Origin: Pseudoclavibacter sp. RFBB5
GTDB taxonomy: Bacteria > Actinomycetota > Actinomycetes > Actinomycetales > Microbacteriaceae
NCBI RefSeq assembly: GCF_002931555.1
Contig: NZ_PSTZ01000011.1
Location: 124,001-188,000, forward strand
Length of the DNA: 64,000 bases
Reading direction: 5' to 3'
Each line of letters starts with the position of its first letter. Positions within the stretch are counted from its first letter, which is position 1. This document shows positions 24,913 to 33,674 of the stretch, piece by piece. A model generated the notes under the pieces. That model saw only the letters and a program-made list of their open reading frames with translations, did not search any database and was not told the DNA's origin. A program made the position numbers and the translations under genes.

Positions 24913-25023
24913 AGCTCGCTCATTCTGCTCGGGATGCGAGACCACCGCGTCACCCGACAGGCGCACCGCAGGTCATCCGCTGGGTGCACACGGCCCTCGG
25001 CTCGGCTGTGGTGGGGACGCGAA

Positions 25024-25052
25024 GAAGGCCGGATGCGTGGCATCCGGCCTTC
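25024..25052 (-). terminator. Terminator hairpin after yceI
   Basis: Perfect 13-base stem GAAGGCCGGATGC/GCATCCGGCCTTC with a three-base loop, about 80 bases past the YceI stop on the minus strand. Followed by TTCTTCG on that strand. Confidence 0.75.
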
Positions 25053-25130
25053 TCGTGCGCGTTCGGGGGGAACGCGCGACACGATCGGGGGAGATCGTGC
25101 CTCAGCCGCCGAAGCGACCAGGTTCTGCGA

Positions 25131-25688
25131 CTACTGGGCGAGCGTCGCCTGCACGTCGAGGTTGATCGTGACCGTGTCACCGAGCGTGAGGCCGCCGGCC
25201 TCGGTCGGTGCGTTCCAGTTGACGCCGAAGTCCTTGCGGTTGATCTTCGTGACCGCCTCGAAGCCGAGCTTCTTCTGGCCGTAGCCGTCGGTCGTGATGC
25301 CACCGAACTCAACGTCGAACGTGACCGGCTTGGTGACGCCGCGCAGCGTGAGCTCGCCGTCGACCTTGACCGAGTCGCCCTCGACGCGCGTCGCGGAGGA
25401 GGCGAACGTGAAGGTCGGGAACTCCTCGGCGAGGAAGAAGTCGGAGGTCGCGAGGTGCTGGTCGCGTGCGGGCTGCTTCGTGTTGACGGATGCGACCTCG
25501 ACCTCGGCGTTGACCGTGGACTCCTCGATGGTCTCGCCGGTCGTGATGACGCCCGAGAAGGTCTCGAAGCCGCCACGGACCTTGCTGATGGCGAGGTGGC
25601 GGACGACGAAGCCGACCTCCGTGTGGGTGGGGTCGATGTTCCAGGTGCCGGCGGTCCAGCCGTTGATGTCTGCTGCGCTGATGCTCAT
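25131..25688 (-). CDS. YceI-family lipid-binding protein
   Basis: A 185-residue YceI-like protein: WTAGTWNIDPTHTEVGFVVRHLAISKVRGGFETFSG at the start, then FPTFTFASSATRVEGD and LTLRGVTKPVTFDVEF. YceI folds are lipocalin-like barrels that bind isoprenoids or fatty amides. No signal peptide is present, so this one appears cytoplasmic. ATG at 25688 follows AGGAGAAGAC. The upstream gap (25746-25790) is AT-richer than its surroundings, but no clear -35/-10 pair or operator could be settled. Confidence 0.9.
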   Translation of the reverse strand: MSISAADINGWTAGTWNIDPTHTEVGFVVRHLAISKVRGGFETFSGVITTGETIEESTVNAEVEVASVNTKQPARDQHLATSDFFLAEEFPTFTFASSATRVEGDSVKVDGELTLRGVTKPVTFDVEFGGITTDGYGQKKLGFEAVTKINRKDFGVNWNAPTEAGGLTLGDTVTINLDVQATLAQ

Positions 25689-25851
25689 GTCTTCTCCTGA
25701 AGGCTCGGGTGTTGTCTCGGTCAAGTCCTGGACAACGTAACACATTGTTGCGGATACAAGTTATTCAAACGCATAGAGATGTGACGGTATTCCGACCGGC
25801 AGGAGAAACTTCGGTGAACTCGTCGACGACCCCACCGAACGCGGCGAACAG

Positions 25852-27141
25852 CTAGGCCTGCTGCTGCTTCGCGGCAGCGCTCACCGACTTCATGAAGCGC
25901 AGCACGTTGTCGTCGACGAAGATGTCGTTCGGCTGCAGGGGTCGCGACAGGTGCAGCCCATCGAGGGCGCGGATGCGCGACAGCGCCACGTAGGTCTGCC
26001 CGGGCGAGAAGGCCCTCGCGCCGAGGTCGACCACCGCACGGTCGTAGGTCTTCCCCTGCGACTTGTGGATCGTGACCGCCCACGCGAGGCGCAGCGGGAA
26101 CTGTGTGAACTCCCCCACGACGTCGCGCGACAGCTCACGCGTATCCGGCGAGTACGAGTACTTCAGCTTCTCCCACACAAGCGGTTCGACCTCGTGCTCG
26201 TCACCGTCGATCTCGACGTAGACGGTCTTGTCGATGCGCGTGACCTCGCCGATGGAGCCATTCACCCAGCGCCCGTCGGAGTCGTTGCGCAGGAACATGA
26301 CCTGCGCGCCGACCTTCAGGTCGAGGCGCTCGTCGGCGGGGAAGTTGCGCCCGCCGAACTCGCCGGAGATGTCGGCGTTGGCGGTCATCGACGCGCCCGG
26401 CAGGCGCTCGAGGTTCTGCGCGTTGATGCGCGACACCTGCGCGTTGCGGGACGCGAGCGTGATGGTGCCGTCTGCCGGGGCGGGCCTGGCGCCGACCGTG
26501 TTGAGGCGGTTCGCCATGTCGGCCGTGACCTGCCCGTACCTGACGGCGGTGAGGATGTTCTTGAACTCGTCCTCGTGCTGCCGGTGGATCTCACGCAGCG
26601 CGTGGATGCGCAGCTCCGCCTCCTGCCACACCTTCGCGTCGAAGAACCAGAGCGAACGGTAGTGGTCGCGGAAGTACGCACGCTCGTCCGGGTCGGACGG
26701 CGGGACGGGTGCCAGCTGGAACGGGTCCCCGAACATGACGAGCTGCACGCCGCCGAACGCCTCGTTCTTGCGCTGCCTCGCCTGCCGCAGCGAGCGGTCG
26801 ATGGCGTCCATGAGGTCGGCGCTCACCATCGACACCTCGTCGATGACGAGGGTGTCGATCTTGTTGAGCAGCTTGCGGACGTCGCCGTTCTGCTCGATCG
26901 GCGCATCCCCGATGACGCCAATCGGCAGCTTGAAGAGCGAGTGGATGGTCTGCCCACCCACGTTGAGGGCCGCGACTCCGGTCGGCGCCGCGATGACCAG
27001 CTGCTTCGAGGTGTGCCACGCCAGGTGGTTGAGCAGGGTCGACTTGCCGGTTCCGGCGCGACCCGTCACGAAGAGGTGGTCGCGCGTGTGCTCGATGGCG
27101 TCGAACACACCCTGCTGCTCCGGGGTGAGGACGATCGTCAC
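25852..27141 (-). CDS. Pif1/RecD2-like superfamily 1 helicase
   Basis: A 429-residue ATPase with helicase motifs in order: Walker A FVTGRAGTGKSTLLNHL near residue 25, IAAPTGVAALNVGGQTIHSLF (motif Ia), Walker B LVIDEVSMV near residue 97, GDPFQLAPV (motif III), LRLAWAVTIHKSQGKTYD (motif V) and TYVALSRIRALDGLHLSRPL (motif VI). This is the Pif1-like 5'-3' helicase set without extra domains. Such proteins act at stalled forks or G-quadruplexes. The GTG start overlaps the CopD-CtaG stop by four bases (GTGA), so it is translationally coupled to a membrane copper protein, an odd partnership. Confidence 0.9.
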   Translation of the reverse strand: MTIVLTPEQQGVFDAIEHTRDHLFVTGRAGTGKSTLLNHLAWHTSKQLVIAAPTGVAALNVGGQTIHSLFKLPIGVIGDAPIEQNGDVRKLLNKIDTLVIDEVSMVSADLMDAIDRSLRQARQRKNEAFGGVQLVMFGDPFQLAPVPPSDPDERAYFRDHYRSLWFFDAKVWQEAELRIHALREIHRQHEDEFKNILTAVRYGQVTADMANRLNTVGARPAPADGTITLASRNAQVSRINAQNLERLPGASMTANADISGEFGGRNFPADERLDLKVGAQVMFLRNDSDGRWVNGSIGEVTRIDKTVYVEIDGDEHEVEPLVWEKLKYSYSPDTRELSRDVVGEFTQFPLRLAWAVTIHKSQGKTYDRAVVDLGARAFSPGQTYVALSRIRALDGLHLSRPLQPNDIFVDDNVLRFMKSVSAAAKQQQA

Positions 27142-29312
27142 TGCTTCGCCCCCTGCTCTGCGTCACGCTCAAGCTGCGCCTCGTGCTCGCGCCGGTCCTG
27201 CTTGCGCTTCTCGAGTGCCGCTGTGCGGTCGGCCATCACCTTCAGCTGCGCGTTGTACGCCTCGAGCTCGGCGTCGCCGTCCCGGTCCGCCTTCCGGTCG
27301 CGCCGCTTGGCTTCCCGATCGTCGGAGCGAGACCACGAGAACGCGACCAGCATGGCGAGGATGACCGTCGGCACCTCGCCGACGCCCCAGGCGATGGCGC
27401 CGCCGATCTGCTGGTCGGTGATCGCATCCGCACCCCACGGCCTGCCCATCGCCCCGTACCAGTCGGCGAGCAGCAGCCCCGTTCCGCTCATGATGCTGAG
27501 GCCGAAGAACGCGTGGAACGTCATGACGAGCACCAGCGCGATGAGGCGCATCGGATAGGGAGCTCGGGTGCCGATCGGGTCGATGCCGATGAGGGCGTTC
27601 GCGAACAGGTAGCCGACGATGAGGAAGTCGGCGATCATCCACATGTGCCCGACGTGGTCGGTCACCGCCCAGCGGAACAGCGGCGTGTAGTAGAAGACCA
27701 GGAGCGAGCCGGCGAAGACGACGGCGGAGACGATGGGGTGCGAGAAGAACTTCGCCCACTTCGAGTGCACGAACTTCAGCGCCCATTCCCGGGTTCCCAT
27801 GCTGCCGTCGTGTCGCGCGTGCACGGCGCGAAGCAGCAGCGTCATGGGCGCTGACAGCACGAACATGATCGGCACCAGCATGGTGAGGAACATGTGCTGC
27901 GTCATGTGGAAGCTGAAGACGAACTTGCCGTAGACGATGAGCGAGCCGTTGACGAGGTAGAGCAGGATCAGGATGCCGAGGACAAACGAGATCGTGCGCC
28001 CCAGCGGCCACTCGTCGCCGCGGCGGCGGAGGCGCAGCACGCCAGCGATGTAGAAGAACAGCGCGAAGAGGCACAGGGTTGTCCACATGGGGTCGAGGCG
28101 CCACTCGGTGAGCAGGCGGAAGGGCTCGAACTCGGGCGGAAGAGGGTCCCCCGTCAGCAGCTGCGCGGGCGTCGGCGACGCGAGCTGGTCGGCCGTGACC
28201 TCGGTGACGGGCGACGGCGTGCGGCCCAGAGCTGCCGCCGCACCGGATGCGATACCCATGAACGCGAGCTCGAGCGAGACGAGCCACACGAGCGGCTTGC
28301 GAGTGGAGGCGCCCTGTTCGACCGCGGCGCGCATCCGGTTGATGAGTCCCCGTCGCTGCGCCCAGCCGATGAAGCCGAGCGCGATCAGCACAACCGCCTT
28401 CACGATGACGATGACGCCGTAGGGCGTGACGAGCTCGGCGAATGAGCCGATGTTCGCGACGCTCGCGACGACCCCGGACGCGGCGACCACGATGAAGGCG
28501 ATGAGCGCGAGTGTCGAGTAGCGCTCGAGCACCGCCAGGCGACGGACGTCGGGCAGGCGCGGAGCGAGGATCGCCACGACGAGCAGCCCGCCGAGCCAGA
28601 GCGCCGCACCCATGTAGTGCAGGGTGATGCCGCCGACGACGGTCTCGTGGTTCGCTGCGCCCGCGGCGTGGCCCTGCGCTCCGAGCGGCCACAGGCAGAA
28701 GAACGAGAACGCCGCGGAGAGGCCGACCATCCAGGCGCTGCGACTCGCGAACACGACGATCGACAGCACGAGAACCATGCCGACCGCAAGCACCCAGGCC
28801 TGGCCGAGTTCCAGCGAGGTGAAGAAGAACAGGAGGCCCTGGCCGAAGGCCGCGTCGAACGAGAACGCCGCGTTGGAGATCTGGAGGTACGTGAGGAACG
28901 CCGCGGCGAACGTGGAGACCACCCAGGCGGCGGCACCAGACGACGCGATGGTCATCGCCCGCTCGAACTCGGGCTGCTTTCGGCTCGCCGCCCACGCGGC
29001 GAGCACCAGCGCGCCGATCGTGACCGACGCGGACAGGTTCAGGGCAAGGCGCGCGATCGGCACGCCCCACATGACGACGGGGCCCGGGTCGGAGACGATC
29101 AGGGCCTTCGCTCCGCCGCCGTACGCGAGGCCCCAGACGACCGCGACGAGGGCGGCGAGGAGGAAGAGCGCGGGGCCGAGGACAACCATCCGCTTCGTGT
29201 GGAGCGACCAGGAGTCCGCATTCGCGCGGTTGCGCTCAGCCTTGCTGGCGGTCTTGTCCGCGGCTGCCGCCGTCTTCTCGTCTCTGGAACCGGGGACGAG
29301 GGGCGTAGGCAT
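27138..29312 (-). CDS. CopD-CtaG fusion: copper transport / caa3 oxidase assembly protein
   Basis: A 724-residue membrane protein with two parts. Residues 20-350 are CopD-like, with about eight helices, HYMGAALWLGGLL and His-containing copper-export motifs. Residues 400-670 are CtaG_caa3-like, with LTEWRLDPMWT, FHMTQHMFLTMLVPIMFVL and HAFFGLSIMSG. The C-terminal tail is highly charged (Lys/Arg/Glu/Asp), predicted helical. CtaG helps insert copper into cytochrome oxidase and CopD moves copper across the membrane, so the fusion probably supplies copper to the oxidase. The start is uncertain between two ATGs six bases apart; TACACT lies eight bases upstream and no Shine-Dalgarno is clear. Confidence 0.9.
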   Translation of the reverse strand: MPTPLVPGSRDEKTAAAADKTASKAERNRANADSWSLHTKRMVVLGPALFLLAALVAVVWGLAYGGGAKALIVSDPGPVVMWGVPIARLALNLSASVTIGALVLAAWAASRKQPEFERAMTIASSGAAAWVVSTFAAAFLTYLQISNAAFSFDAAFGQGLLFFFTSLELGQAWVLAVGMVLVLSIVVFASRSAWMVGLSAAFSFFCLWPLGAQGHAAGAANHETVVGGITLHYMGAALWLGGLLVVAILAPRLPDVRRLAVLERYSTLALIAFIVVAASGVVASVANIGSFAELVTPYGVIVIVKAVVLIALGFIGWAQRRGLINRMRAAVEQGASTRKPLVWLVSLELAFMGIASGAAAALGRTPSPVTEVTADQLASPTPAQLLTGDPLPPEFEPFRLLTEWRLDPMWTTLCLFALFFYIAGVLRLRRRGDEWPLGRTISFVLGILILLYLVNGSLIVYGKFVFSFHMTQHMFLTMLVPIMFVLSAPMTLLLRAVHARHDGSMGTREWALKFVHSKWAKFFSHPIVSAVVFAGSLLVFYYTPLFRWAVTDHVGHMWMIADFLIVGYLFANALIGIDPIGTRAPYPMRLIALVLVMTFHAFFGLSIMSGTGLLLADWYGAMGRPWGADAITDQQIGGAIAWGVGEVPTVILAMLVAFSWSRSDDREAKRRDRKADRDGDAELEAYNAQLKVMADRTAALEKRKQDRREHEAQLERDAEQGAKQ

Positions 29313-29390
29313 GATCATCAAGTGTAGATCGTCGCCGCCGGACGGGCTCTTCATCCACAGGCGGATGCGGTGTGAGCCGCGCACACGAAC

Positions 29391-29422
29391 GCGGGGCCGC
29401 TTCCGAGTGGAAGCGACCCCGC
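29391..29422 (-). terminator. Terminator hairpin after HU gene
   Basis: Stem GCGGGGCCGCTTCC/GGAAGCGACCCCGC with one mismatch and a four-base loop, 20 bases past the HU stop codon. Confidence 0.8.
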
Positions 29423-29441
29423 GTGCATTCAGGCGCGAACG

Positions 29442-29729
29442 CTACTTGGCTGCAGCCTTGAGCTTCGAGCCAGCCGAGATCTTGACGCCCTTGGACGCGG
29501 CGATCTGGATGGCTTCACCCGTCTGAGGGTTGCGGCCGGTGCGCGCGGCACGAGCGGTCTGCTCAACGGAGAGCCAGCCCGGGATCGTGACCTTGGTGCC
29601 CTTGGCAACGTTCGAGGCGAGCTCGCTGAAGAGTGCGTCGAGGACGCTTCCAACAACAGCCTGGCTCTGGCCGGTCTCAGTCGCGATCGCGGCAACGAGT
29701 TCGGTCTTGTTCACAGTCTTGTCTGCCAT
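29442..29729 (-). CDS. hup: HU-family nucleoid-associated protein
   Basis: A 95-residue histone-like protein. NKTELVAAIATETGQSQ at the N-terminus, FSELASNVAKGTKVTIPGWLSVEQT in the middle, and the signature ARTGRNPQTGEAIQIAASKGVKISAG for the DNA-contacting beta-arm. It lacks the long Lys/Ala C-terminal tail of mycobacterial HupB, so it is a short HU. It bends and compacts DNA as a dimer. AGGAGGACATATG gives a strong ribosome-binding site, and a hairpin terminator follows. Confidence 0.95.
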   Translation of the reverse strand: MADKTVNKTELVAAIATETGQSQAVVGSVLDALFSELASNVAKGTKVTIPGWLSVEQTARAARTGRNPQTGEAIQIAASKGVKISAGSKLKAAAK

Positions 29730-29985
29730 ATGTCCTCCTTAGGACGCGGCCCCGCCCTTGCGAGTGCAGCATGTTGGGTTCAGAAGTCCTGCAGTTCCGC
29801 GGGATTCCGCGGCAGGACCTTCGTCAACCTACCAAAGCGAAGGCCCGTGGCATGCAGATTCGCCTGACACGCCGTGTCTTGCCACCGAATTCACCGGTTC
29901 ACGACCCCTCTGGACCGGATCGATGCCCGGATCGACGCCAATATCCTCAGAACCGCAGGCAGTGCCGCACGACGTGCGATCCGGA

Positions 29986-31704
29986 TCAGCGTCGCTTGAT
30001 CTCCGGGAAGTCATCATCGCGCCACTCATGCTCGAGCCGGTTGCCTTCCGCCTCGATCTCCCGGTTGCGAAGCTCGACTCGGCGGATCTTGCCGGATGCG
30101 GTCTTCGGCAGCTCGAAGAACTCGAGTCGTCGGACCCTCATGTACGGCGGCATGACCGACCGTGCGTGCCTGAGCACCTCGAGGGCCGTCTGCCGGTTCG
30201 CCTCCCACCCCGCTGCGAGGGTCACGTAGGCCTTCGTGATGTTGAGCTTCGTCGCGTCCGGCGCCCCGACGACCCCAGCCTCGGCGACGGCGTCGTGCTC
30301 GAGCAGGAGGCTCTCGACCTCGAACGGCGAGACCTTGAAGTCGGAGGACTTGAAGACGTCGTCGGTGCGCCCGACGAAGGTGATGCATCCGTTCTCGTCG
30401 CGAGTCGCGACGTCGCCCGTGTGGAAGTAGCCGTCGCGCACCGCGTTGTCGGTCGCCGCGGGCGAGCCGAGGTACTCGGTCATGAGGTTCACGGGGCGCT
30501 CGCCGCGCATGTCGAGGCAGATCTCGCCCTCGTCGCCAGCCACCCCGGTGAGGGGGTCGAGCAGCACCACGTTCATGCCGGGCAGCGGATGCCCCATCGC
30601 ACCGGGCTTGATGACGGACCCGGGCGCGTTCGCGATGAGGGCGGTGGTCTCGGTCTGCCCGTAACCGTCGCGGATCTCGAGGCCCCACCAGTCGTGGATG
30701 CGCGCGATGACCTCGGGGTTGAGGGGTTCGCCGGCGGAGAGCAGTTCCCGCATGGCCCGGGGCTTCTCGGTCCTGCCGTGCTGCACCAGGATGCGCCACA
30801 CCGTCGGCGGCGCGCAGAACGAGGTCGCACCCGCCCTGTCGAGCTGCTCGAGCAGCAGCCCCGCATCGAACCGCTCGTAGTTGACGACGAACACGGTGGC
30901 CTCCGCGTTCCAGGGCGCGAAGAAGCTGCTCCAGGCATGCTTGCCCCAGCCGGCCGCGCTGATGGCGAGATGCACGCCGCCCGGCTCGACGCCGATCCAG
31001 TACATCGTCGAGAGGTGCCCGACCGGGTACGATCGGTGCGAGTGGACGACGATCTTCGGGTGGCTCGTCGTGCCGGAGGTGAAGTAGATGAGCGCGGCGT
31101 CGTCACTTGCCGTCTGCTTCACGACCGGCGCATCCGAGGCGTCGTAGACGTCGTTGAAGTCGAGCCACGAGTCGCGAGCTGCGCCGTCGAGACCGGCACC
31201 CACCTGCACGATGCGGTAGCTGCCGAGCACGTTGTCGAACTTGGCCGCGTCGGCCTCTTCGGCGATGACCAGCCGCACCCTGGCTCGCTCGACTCGGTCG
31301 TCGAGGTCGTGCGGGCCGAGCACAACCGAGGTGGGCAGGATCACGGCGCCGAGCTTCAACGCGCCGAGCATCGCCTCCCACAGCTCCCGACGGTTGCCGA
31401 GCATGAGCATGACGACGTCGCCGCGGCCGATGCCCTGGGCTTCGAGCCAGTTCGCGACCCGGTTGGAGCGGCGACGGAGGTCGTCGAAGCTGTACTTCGC
31501 CTCGCTGCCGTCGGCTTCCACGATCCACAGCGCTGTGCGGTCGTTGCCCTCGGCGATCTCGTCGAACCAGTCGAGCGCCCAGTTGAAGGTGTCGCCCACG
31601 TCTGGCCACTCGAACTCACGGCTCGCTCGCTCCGCATCCGTGCGGAGGGCGAGCAGCTGGTCACGTGCGCTGCGGAAGGCGGAGGCACCTCGAACATCTG
31701 ACAT
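29986..31704 (-). CDS. AMP-forming acyl-CoA synthetase
   Basis: A 572-residue adenylate-forming enzyme. Seen: P-loop ALIYFTSGTTSHPKIVVHS near residue 223, DGYGQTETTALI, GYFHTGDVATRDENG, GRTDDVFKSSDFKVSPFEVE hinge and LPKTASGKIRRVELR with the catalytic Lys. The N-terminal FNWALDWFDEIAEGNDRTAL layout resembles medium-chain or aromatic acyl-CoA synthetases rather than acetyl-CoA synthetase. It activates a carboxylic acid via acyl-AMP. No other fatty-acid gene is adjacent. ATG at 31704 is chosen; one nine bases upstream is also possible. Confidence 0.9.
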   Translation of the reverse strand: MSDVRGASAFRSARDQLLALRTDAERASREFEWPDVGDTFNWALDWFDEIAEGNDRTALWIVEADGSEAKYSFDDLRRRSNRVANWLEAQGIGRGDVVMLMLGNRRELWEAMLGALKLGAVILPTSVVLGPHDLDDRVERARVRLVIAEEADAAKFDNVLGSYRIVQVGAGLDGAARDSWLDFNDVYDASDAPVVKQTASDDAALIYFTSGTTSHPKIVVHSHRSYPVGHLSTMYWIGVEPGGVHLAISAAGWGKHAWSSFFAPWNAEATVFVVNYERFDAGLLLEQLDRAGATSFCAPPTVWRILVQHGRTEKPRAMRELLSAGEPLNPEVIARIHDWWGLEIRDGYGQTETTALIANAPGSVIKPGAMGHPLPGMNVVLLDPLTGVAGDEGEICLDMRGERPVNLMTEYLGSPAATDNAVRDGYFHTGDVATRDENGCITFVGRTDDVFKSSDFKVSPFEVESLLLEHDAVAEAGVVGAPDATKLNITKAYVTLAAGWEANRQTALEVLRHARSVMPPYMRVRRLEFFELPKTASGKIRRVELRNREIEAEGNRLEHEWRDDDFPEIKRR

Positions 31705-31765
31705 GCGTGCCATTCTCACGCACGCCACCGACATTGCGCCGCCGATCCGGATGCGCGCGCGCAGA

Positions 31766-32002
31766 TCAGCGCGGCGGCAGGTAGTCGAGGAGCTCGCCCG
31801 GCTTGCATTCGAGCACGGCGCAGAGCCTCGCGAGCGTCTCGAAGCGGACCGCCTTGGCGCGGTTGTTCTTCAGAACCGACAGGTTGACGACGCTGATGCC
31901 CACCCGCTCCGACAGGTCGACGAGCGTGATGCCCCGCCTCGCCATGATCTCGCCCAGATGGCACACGATGTAGTGGGGCTCCTCGAGGGGCTCCGGCACC
32001 AT
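31766..32002 (-). CDS. Small XRE/Cro-CI family regulator
   Basis: A 78-residue protein that is essentially one helix-turn-helix: IMARRGITLVDLSERVGISVVNLSVLKNNRAKAVRFETLARLCAVLECKPGELLDYLP, the pattern of the YozG-like group. The ATG shares one base with the stop of the upstream DUF2975 gene (TGATG), so the pair is translationally coupled. Such a regulator commonly accompanies a DUF2975 membrane protein. It probably represses the pair through the dyad at 32637-32672. Confidence 0.9.
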   Translation of the reverse strand: MVPEPLEEPHYIVCHLGEIMARRGITLVDLSERVGISVVNLSVLKNNRAKAVRFETLARLCAVLECKPGELLDYLPPR

Positions 32003-32625
32003 CAGACGAGGCCTTCCTGGTCCTGCTCGAGGCGCGCGCCACGACGCATGATGAGGTTCACGACGAGCAAGATCACCAGGATGAGGAGGAACGTCCACGT
32101 CTGGTCGAGGATGGTCGGCTCAGGCGCGTCGGACCCGCTCCACCCGAGCTTCGCGATCGCCCAGTTCGTACCGAGGAGCTCGAAGAACCCTGGCGCCGCG
32201 AGTGCAGCGACGACCAGCCCAGACGACCAGTCGAGGAGGCGGATGCTCTTGCGTCCGAAGAAGTCGCCTTTGGCGAGGTTCCTGGCAAAGAGCAGGAGCA
32301 TCCACACTGCGGCGAGGCTCAGGACGGCGCCGATGATCTGTCCGATGAGGAGCAGAACAAGCGCACCTGTCGGGAGGAGATCCCCGGCGACGAGGATCGT
32401 CGAGGCACCGTCGAGGGGCACATCAGCCCCGACGGGGGTGGGCAGTGAGACGGATGCCCCTTCGAACGACGCGTTGACGCGCACGCTGCCGTCGACGAAG
32501 TAGCCGATGACGTTCTCGAGGGGCTTCAGGATGACGAGGCCGGCGGCAGCGATGCCGAGCGGCCAGAGGTAGCCGAGCTCCTTCGCTTCGCGGTCGGTGC
32601 CTGCCGGGTTCTGTCGTGCGTTCAT
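32002..32625 (-). CDS. DUF2975-family membrane protein
   Basis: A 207-residue membrane protein with four predicted helices, at roughly residues 20-45, 85-115, 130-155 and 170-190. A polar extracytoplasmic loop VNASFEGASVSLPTPVGADV lies between the first two. The pattern fits DUF2975, a family of unknown role normally encoded with a small XRE regulator, as here. ATG at 32625 is preceded by GGAGGAAGATC. The promoter region carries an ATATCGTTT/AAACGATAT dyad. Confidence 0.85.
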   Translation of the reverse strand: MNARQNPAGTDREAKELGYLWPLGIAAAGLVILKPLENVIGYFVDGSVRVNASFEGASVSLPTPVGADVPLDGASTILVAGDLLPTGALVLLLIGQIIGAVLSLAAVWMLLLFARNLAKGDFFGRKSIRLLDWSSGLVVAALAAPGFFELLGTNWAIAKLGWSGSDAPEPTILDQTWTFLLILVILLVVNLIMRRGARLEQDQEGLV

Positions 32626-32636
32626 GATCTTCCTCC

Positions 32637-32672
32637 ATATCGTTTCTCGATATGCATAACGATAAACGATAT
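32637..32672. promoter_or_regulatory. Dyad operator upstream of DUF2975-XRE
   Basis: Perfect nine-base arms ATATCGTTT (32637-32645) and AAACGATAT (32664-32672) flank an ATGCAT centre with two further TATCG-type half-sites. It is a strikingly AT-rich island in high-GC DNA, just before the ribosome-binding site, and is the likely target of the XRE protein. Confidence 0.7.
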
Positions 32673-32711
32673 GGCTGGATGCGCAACCCCTGGCTCGCAT
32701 CCCGGAACGCA

Positions 32712-32745
32712 CGAAACCCCCGAGCGGAGACGCTCGGGGGTTTCG
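32712..32745 (-). terminator. Terminator of the rpmB-rpmG-rpsN operon
   Basis: Perfect 15-base stem CGAAACCCCCGAGCG/CGCTCGGGGGTTTCG with a four-base loop, 34 bases past the rpsN stop. Confidence 0.9.
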
Positions 32746-32779
32746 GGGAAGCACTACGCCATTGCTGGCGGGCTGGTGG

Positions 32780-33085
32780 TTACCAGCTCGACTTCGTGAT
32801 TCCTGGAAGCTCACCGCGGTGAGCCATGTCGCGGAAGCGGACACGCGAGATGCCGAACTTCGAGACGTGGCCGCGGGGGCGTCCGTCGATGCTGTCGCGG
32901 TTGCGAACGCGGACCGGCGAAGCGTTGCGGGGAAGCTTCTGCAGGCCGAGGCGTGCTGCCTCGCGCGACTCGTCGGTGCCGTTCGGGTCGACAAGAGCCT
33001 TCTTCAGCTCTGCGCGGCGTTCCGCGTAGCGCTCGACGATGACCTTGCGCTGCTCGTTCTTGGCGATCTTGCTCTTCTTGGCCAT
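32780..33085 (-). CDS. rpsN: 30S ribosomal protein S14 (zinc-free form)
   Basis: A 101-residue S14: [23 protein letters not shown] at the start, then [45 protein letters not shown]. It lacks the two CxxC pairs of the 61-residue zinc-binding S14, so it is the long C-minus type. Last gene of the rpmB-rpmG-rpsN operon, two bases after rpmG, and followed by a strong terminator. Confidence 0.97.
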   Translation of the reverse strand: MAKKSKIAKNEQRKVIVERYAERRAELKKALVDPNGTDESREAARLGLQKLPRNASPVRVRNRDSIDGRPRGHVSKFGISRVRFRDMAHRGELPGITKSSW

Positions 33086-33087
33086 GT

Positions 33088-33258
33088 TTAGCGCTCCTCT
33101 CGGAATTCGACGTGCTTGCGGATGACCGGGTCGTACTTCTTCAGCACGAGGCGGTCAGGCGTGTTGCGACGGTTCTTCTTCGTCACGTAGGTGTAGCCCG
33201 TTCCAGCGGTGGAGCGGAGCTTGATGATCGGACGTACGTCCTGGCTCTTCTTCGCCAT
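33088..33258 (-). CDS. rpmG: 50S ribosomal protein L33 (zinc-free form)
   Basis: A 56-residue protein reading [19 protein letters not shown], then [20 protein letters not shown] and ending [15 protein letters not shown]. This is L33 without the CxxC zinc ribbon. Its ATG shares one base with the rpmB stop (TAATG) and its stop is two bases before the rpsN ATG. Such C-minus paralogues are used under zinc limitation in some actinobacteria. Here no Zur-like box was recognised upstream, so these may be the normal copies. Confidence 0.97.
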   Translation of the reverse strand: MAKKSQDVRPIIKLRSTAGTGYTYVTKKNRRNTPDRLVLKKYDPVIRKHVEFREER

Positions 33259-33494
33259 TAGAACTTGACTCCCTTCGCACGAAGCTCAGCGACGACGGAC
33301 TCGATGCCGCGTGCGTCGATGACCTTGATGCCCTTAGCCGAAAGCGTCAGCGTGATCGTGCGCTTCATGGAAGGCACGAAGTACTTCTTCTTCTGGATGT
33401 TCGGGTCGAACCGACGGTTGGTCCGTCGGTGCGAGTGCGAGATGTTGTGACCGAATCCGGGAACCGCCCCGGTCACCTGGCACACTGCTGCCAT
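33258..33494 (-). CDS. rpmB: 50S ribosomal protein L28
   Basis: A 78-residue L28: [39 protein letters not shown], ending [16 protein letters not shown]. It has one Cys (Cys5) and no CxxC pairs, so it is the zinc-free form. ATG follows GGAGGAAACA. First gene of the operon, served by the promoter at 33616-33645 with a leader of about 115 bases. Confidence 0.97.
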   Translation of the reverse strand: MAAVCQVTGAVPGFGHNISHSHRRTNRRFDPNIQKKKYFVPSMKRTITLTLSAKGIKVIDARGIESVVAELRAKGVKF

Positions 33495-33615
33495 TGTTTC
33501 CTCCGTAGATACCGCGGGAACCAGAAGGCCCCGCCCAAGATCTCTTGTCTGCGTCAGTGGCGGTTGCACACCAACACGGTCGCGCCCGAGGGGAACCCAG
33601 ACGCACCAAGGGTCG

Positions 33616-33645
33616 AGCTTAGGCGACACGCCCGGCAAAGCGCAA
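33616..33645 (-). promoter_or_regulatory. Sigma-A-like promoter of the rpmB operon
   Basis: Minus strand TTGCGC (33640-33645), 18-bp spacer, TAAGCT (33616-33621). It lies in the gap between rpmB and the divergent carboxylesterase. Confidence 0.6.
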
Positions 33646-33674
33646 GCTTGGGCCGCAAGAAGGCGCGGGATCGG

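Noticed and set aside
25689-25851. Regulator site of yceI
   Set aside because: AT-rich with weak partial repeats, but no consistent -35/-10 pair or dyad could be fixed by eye.
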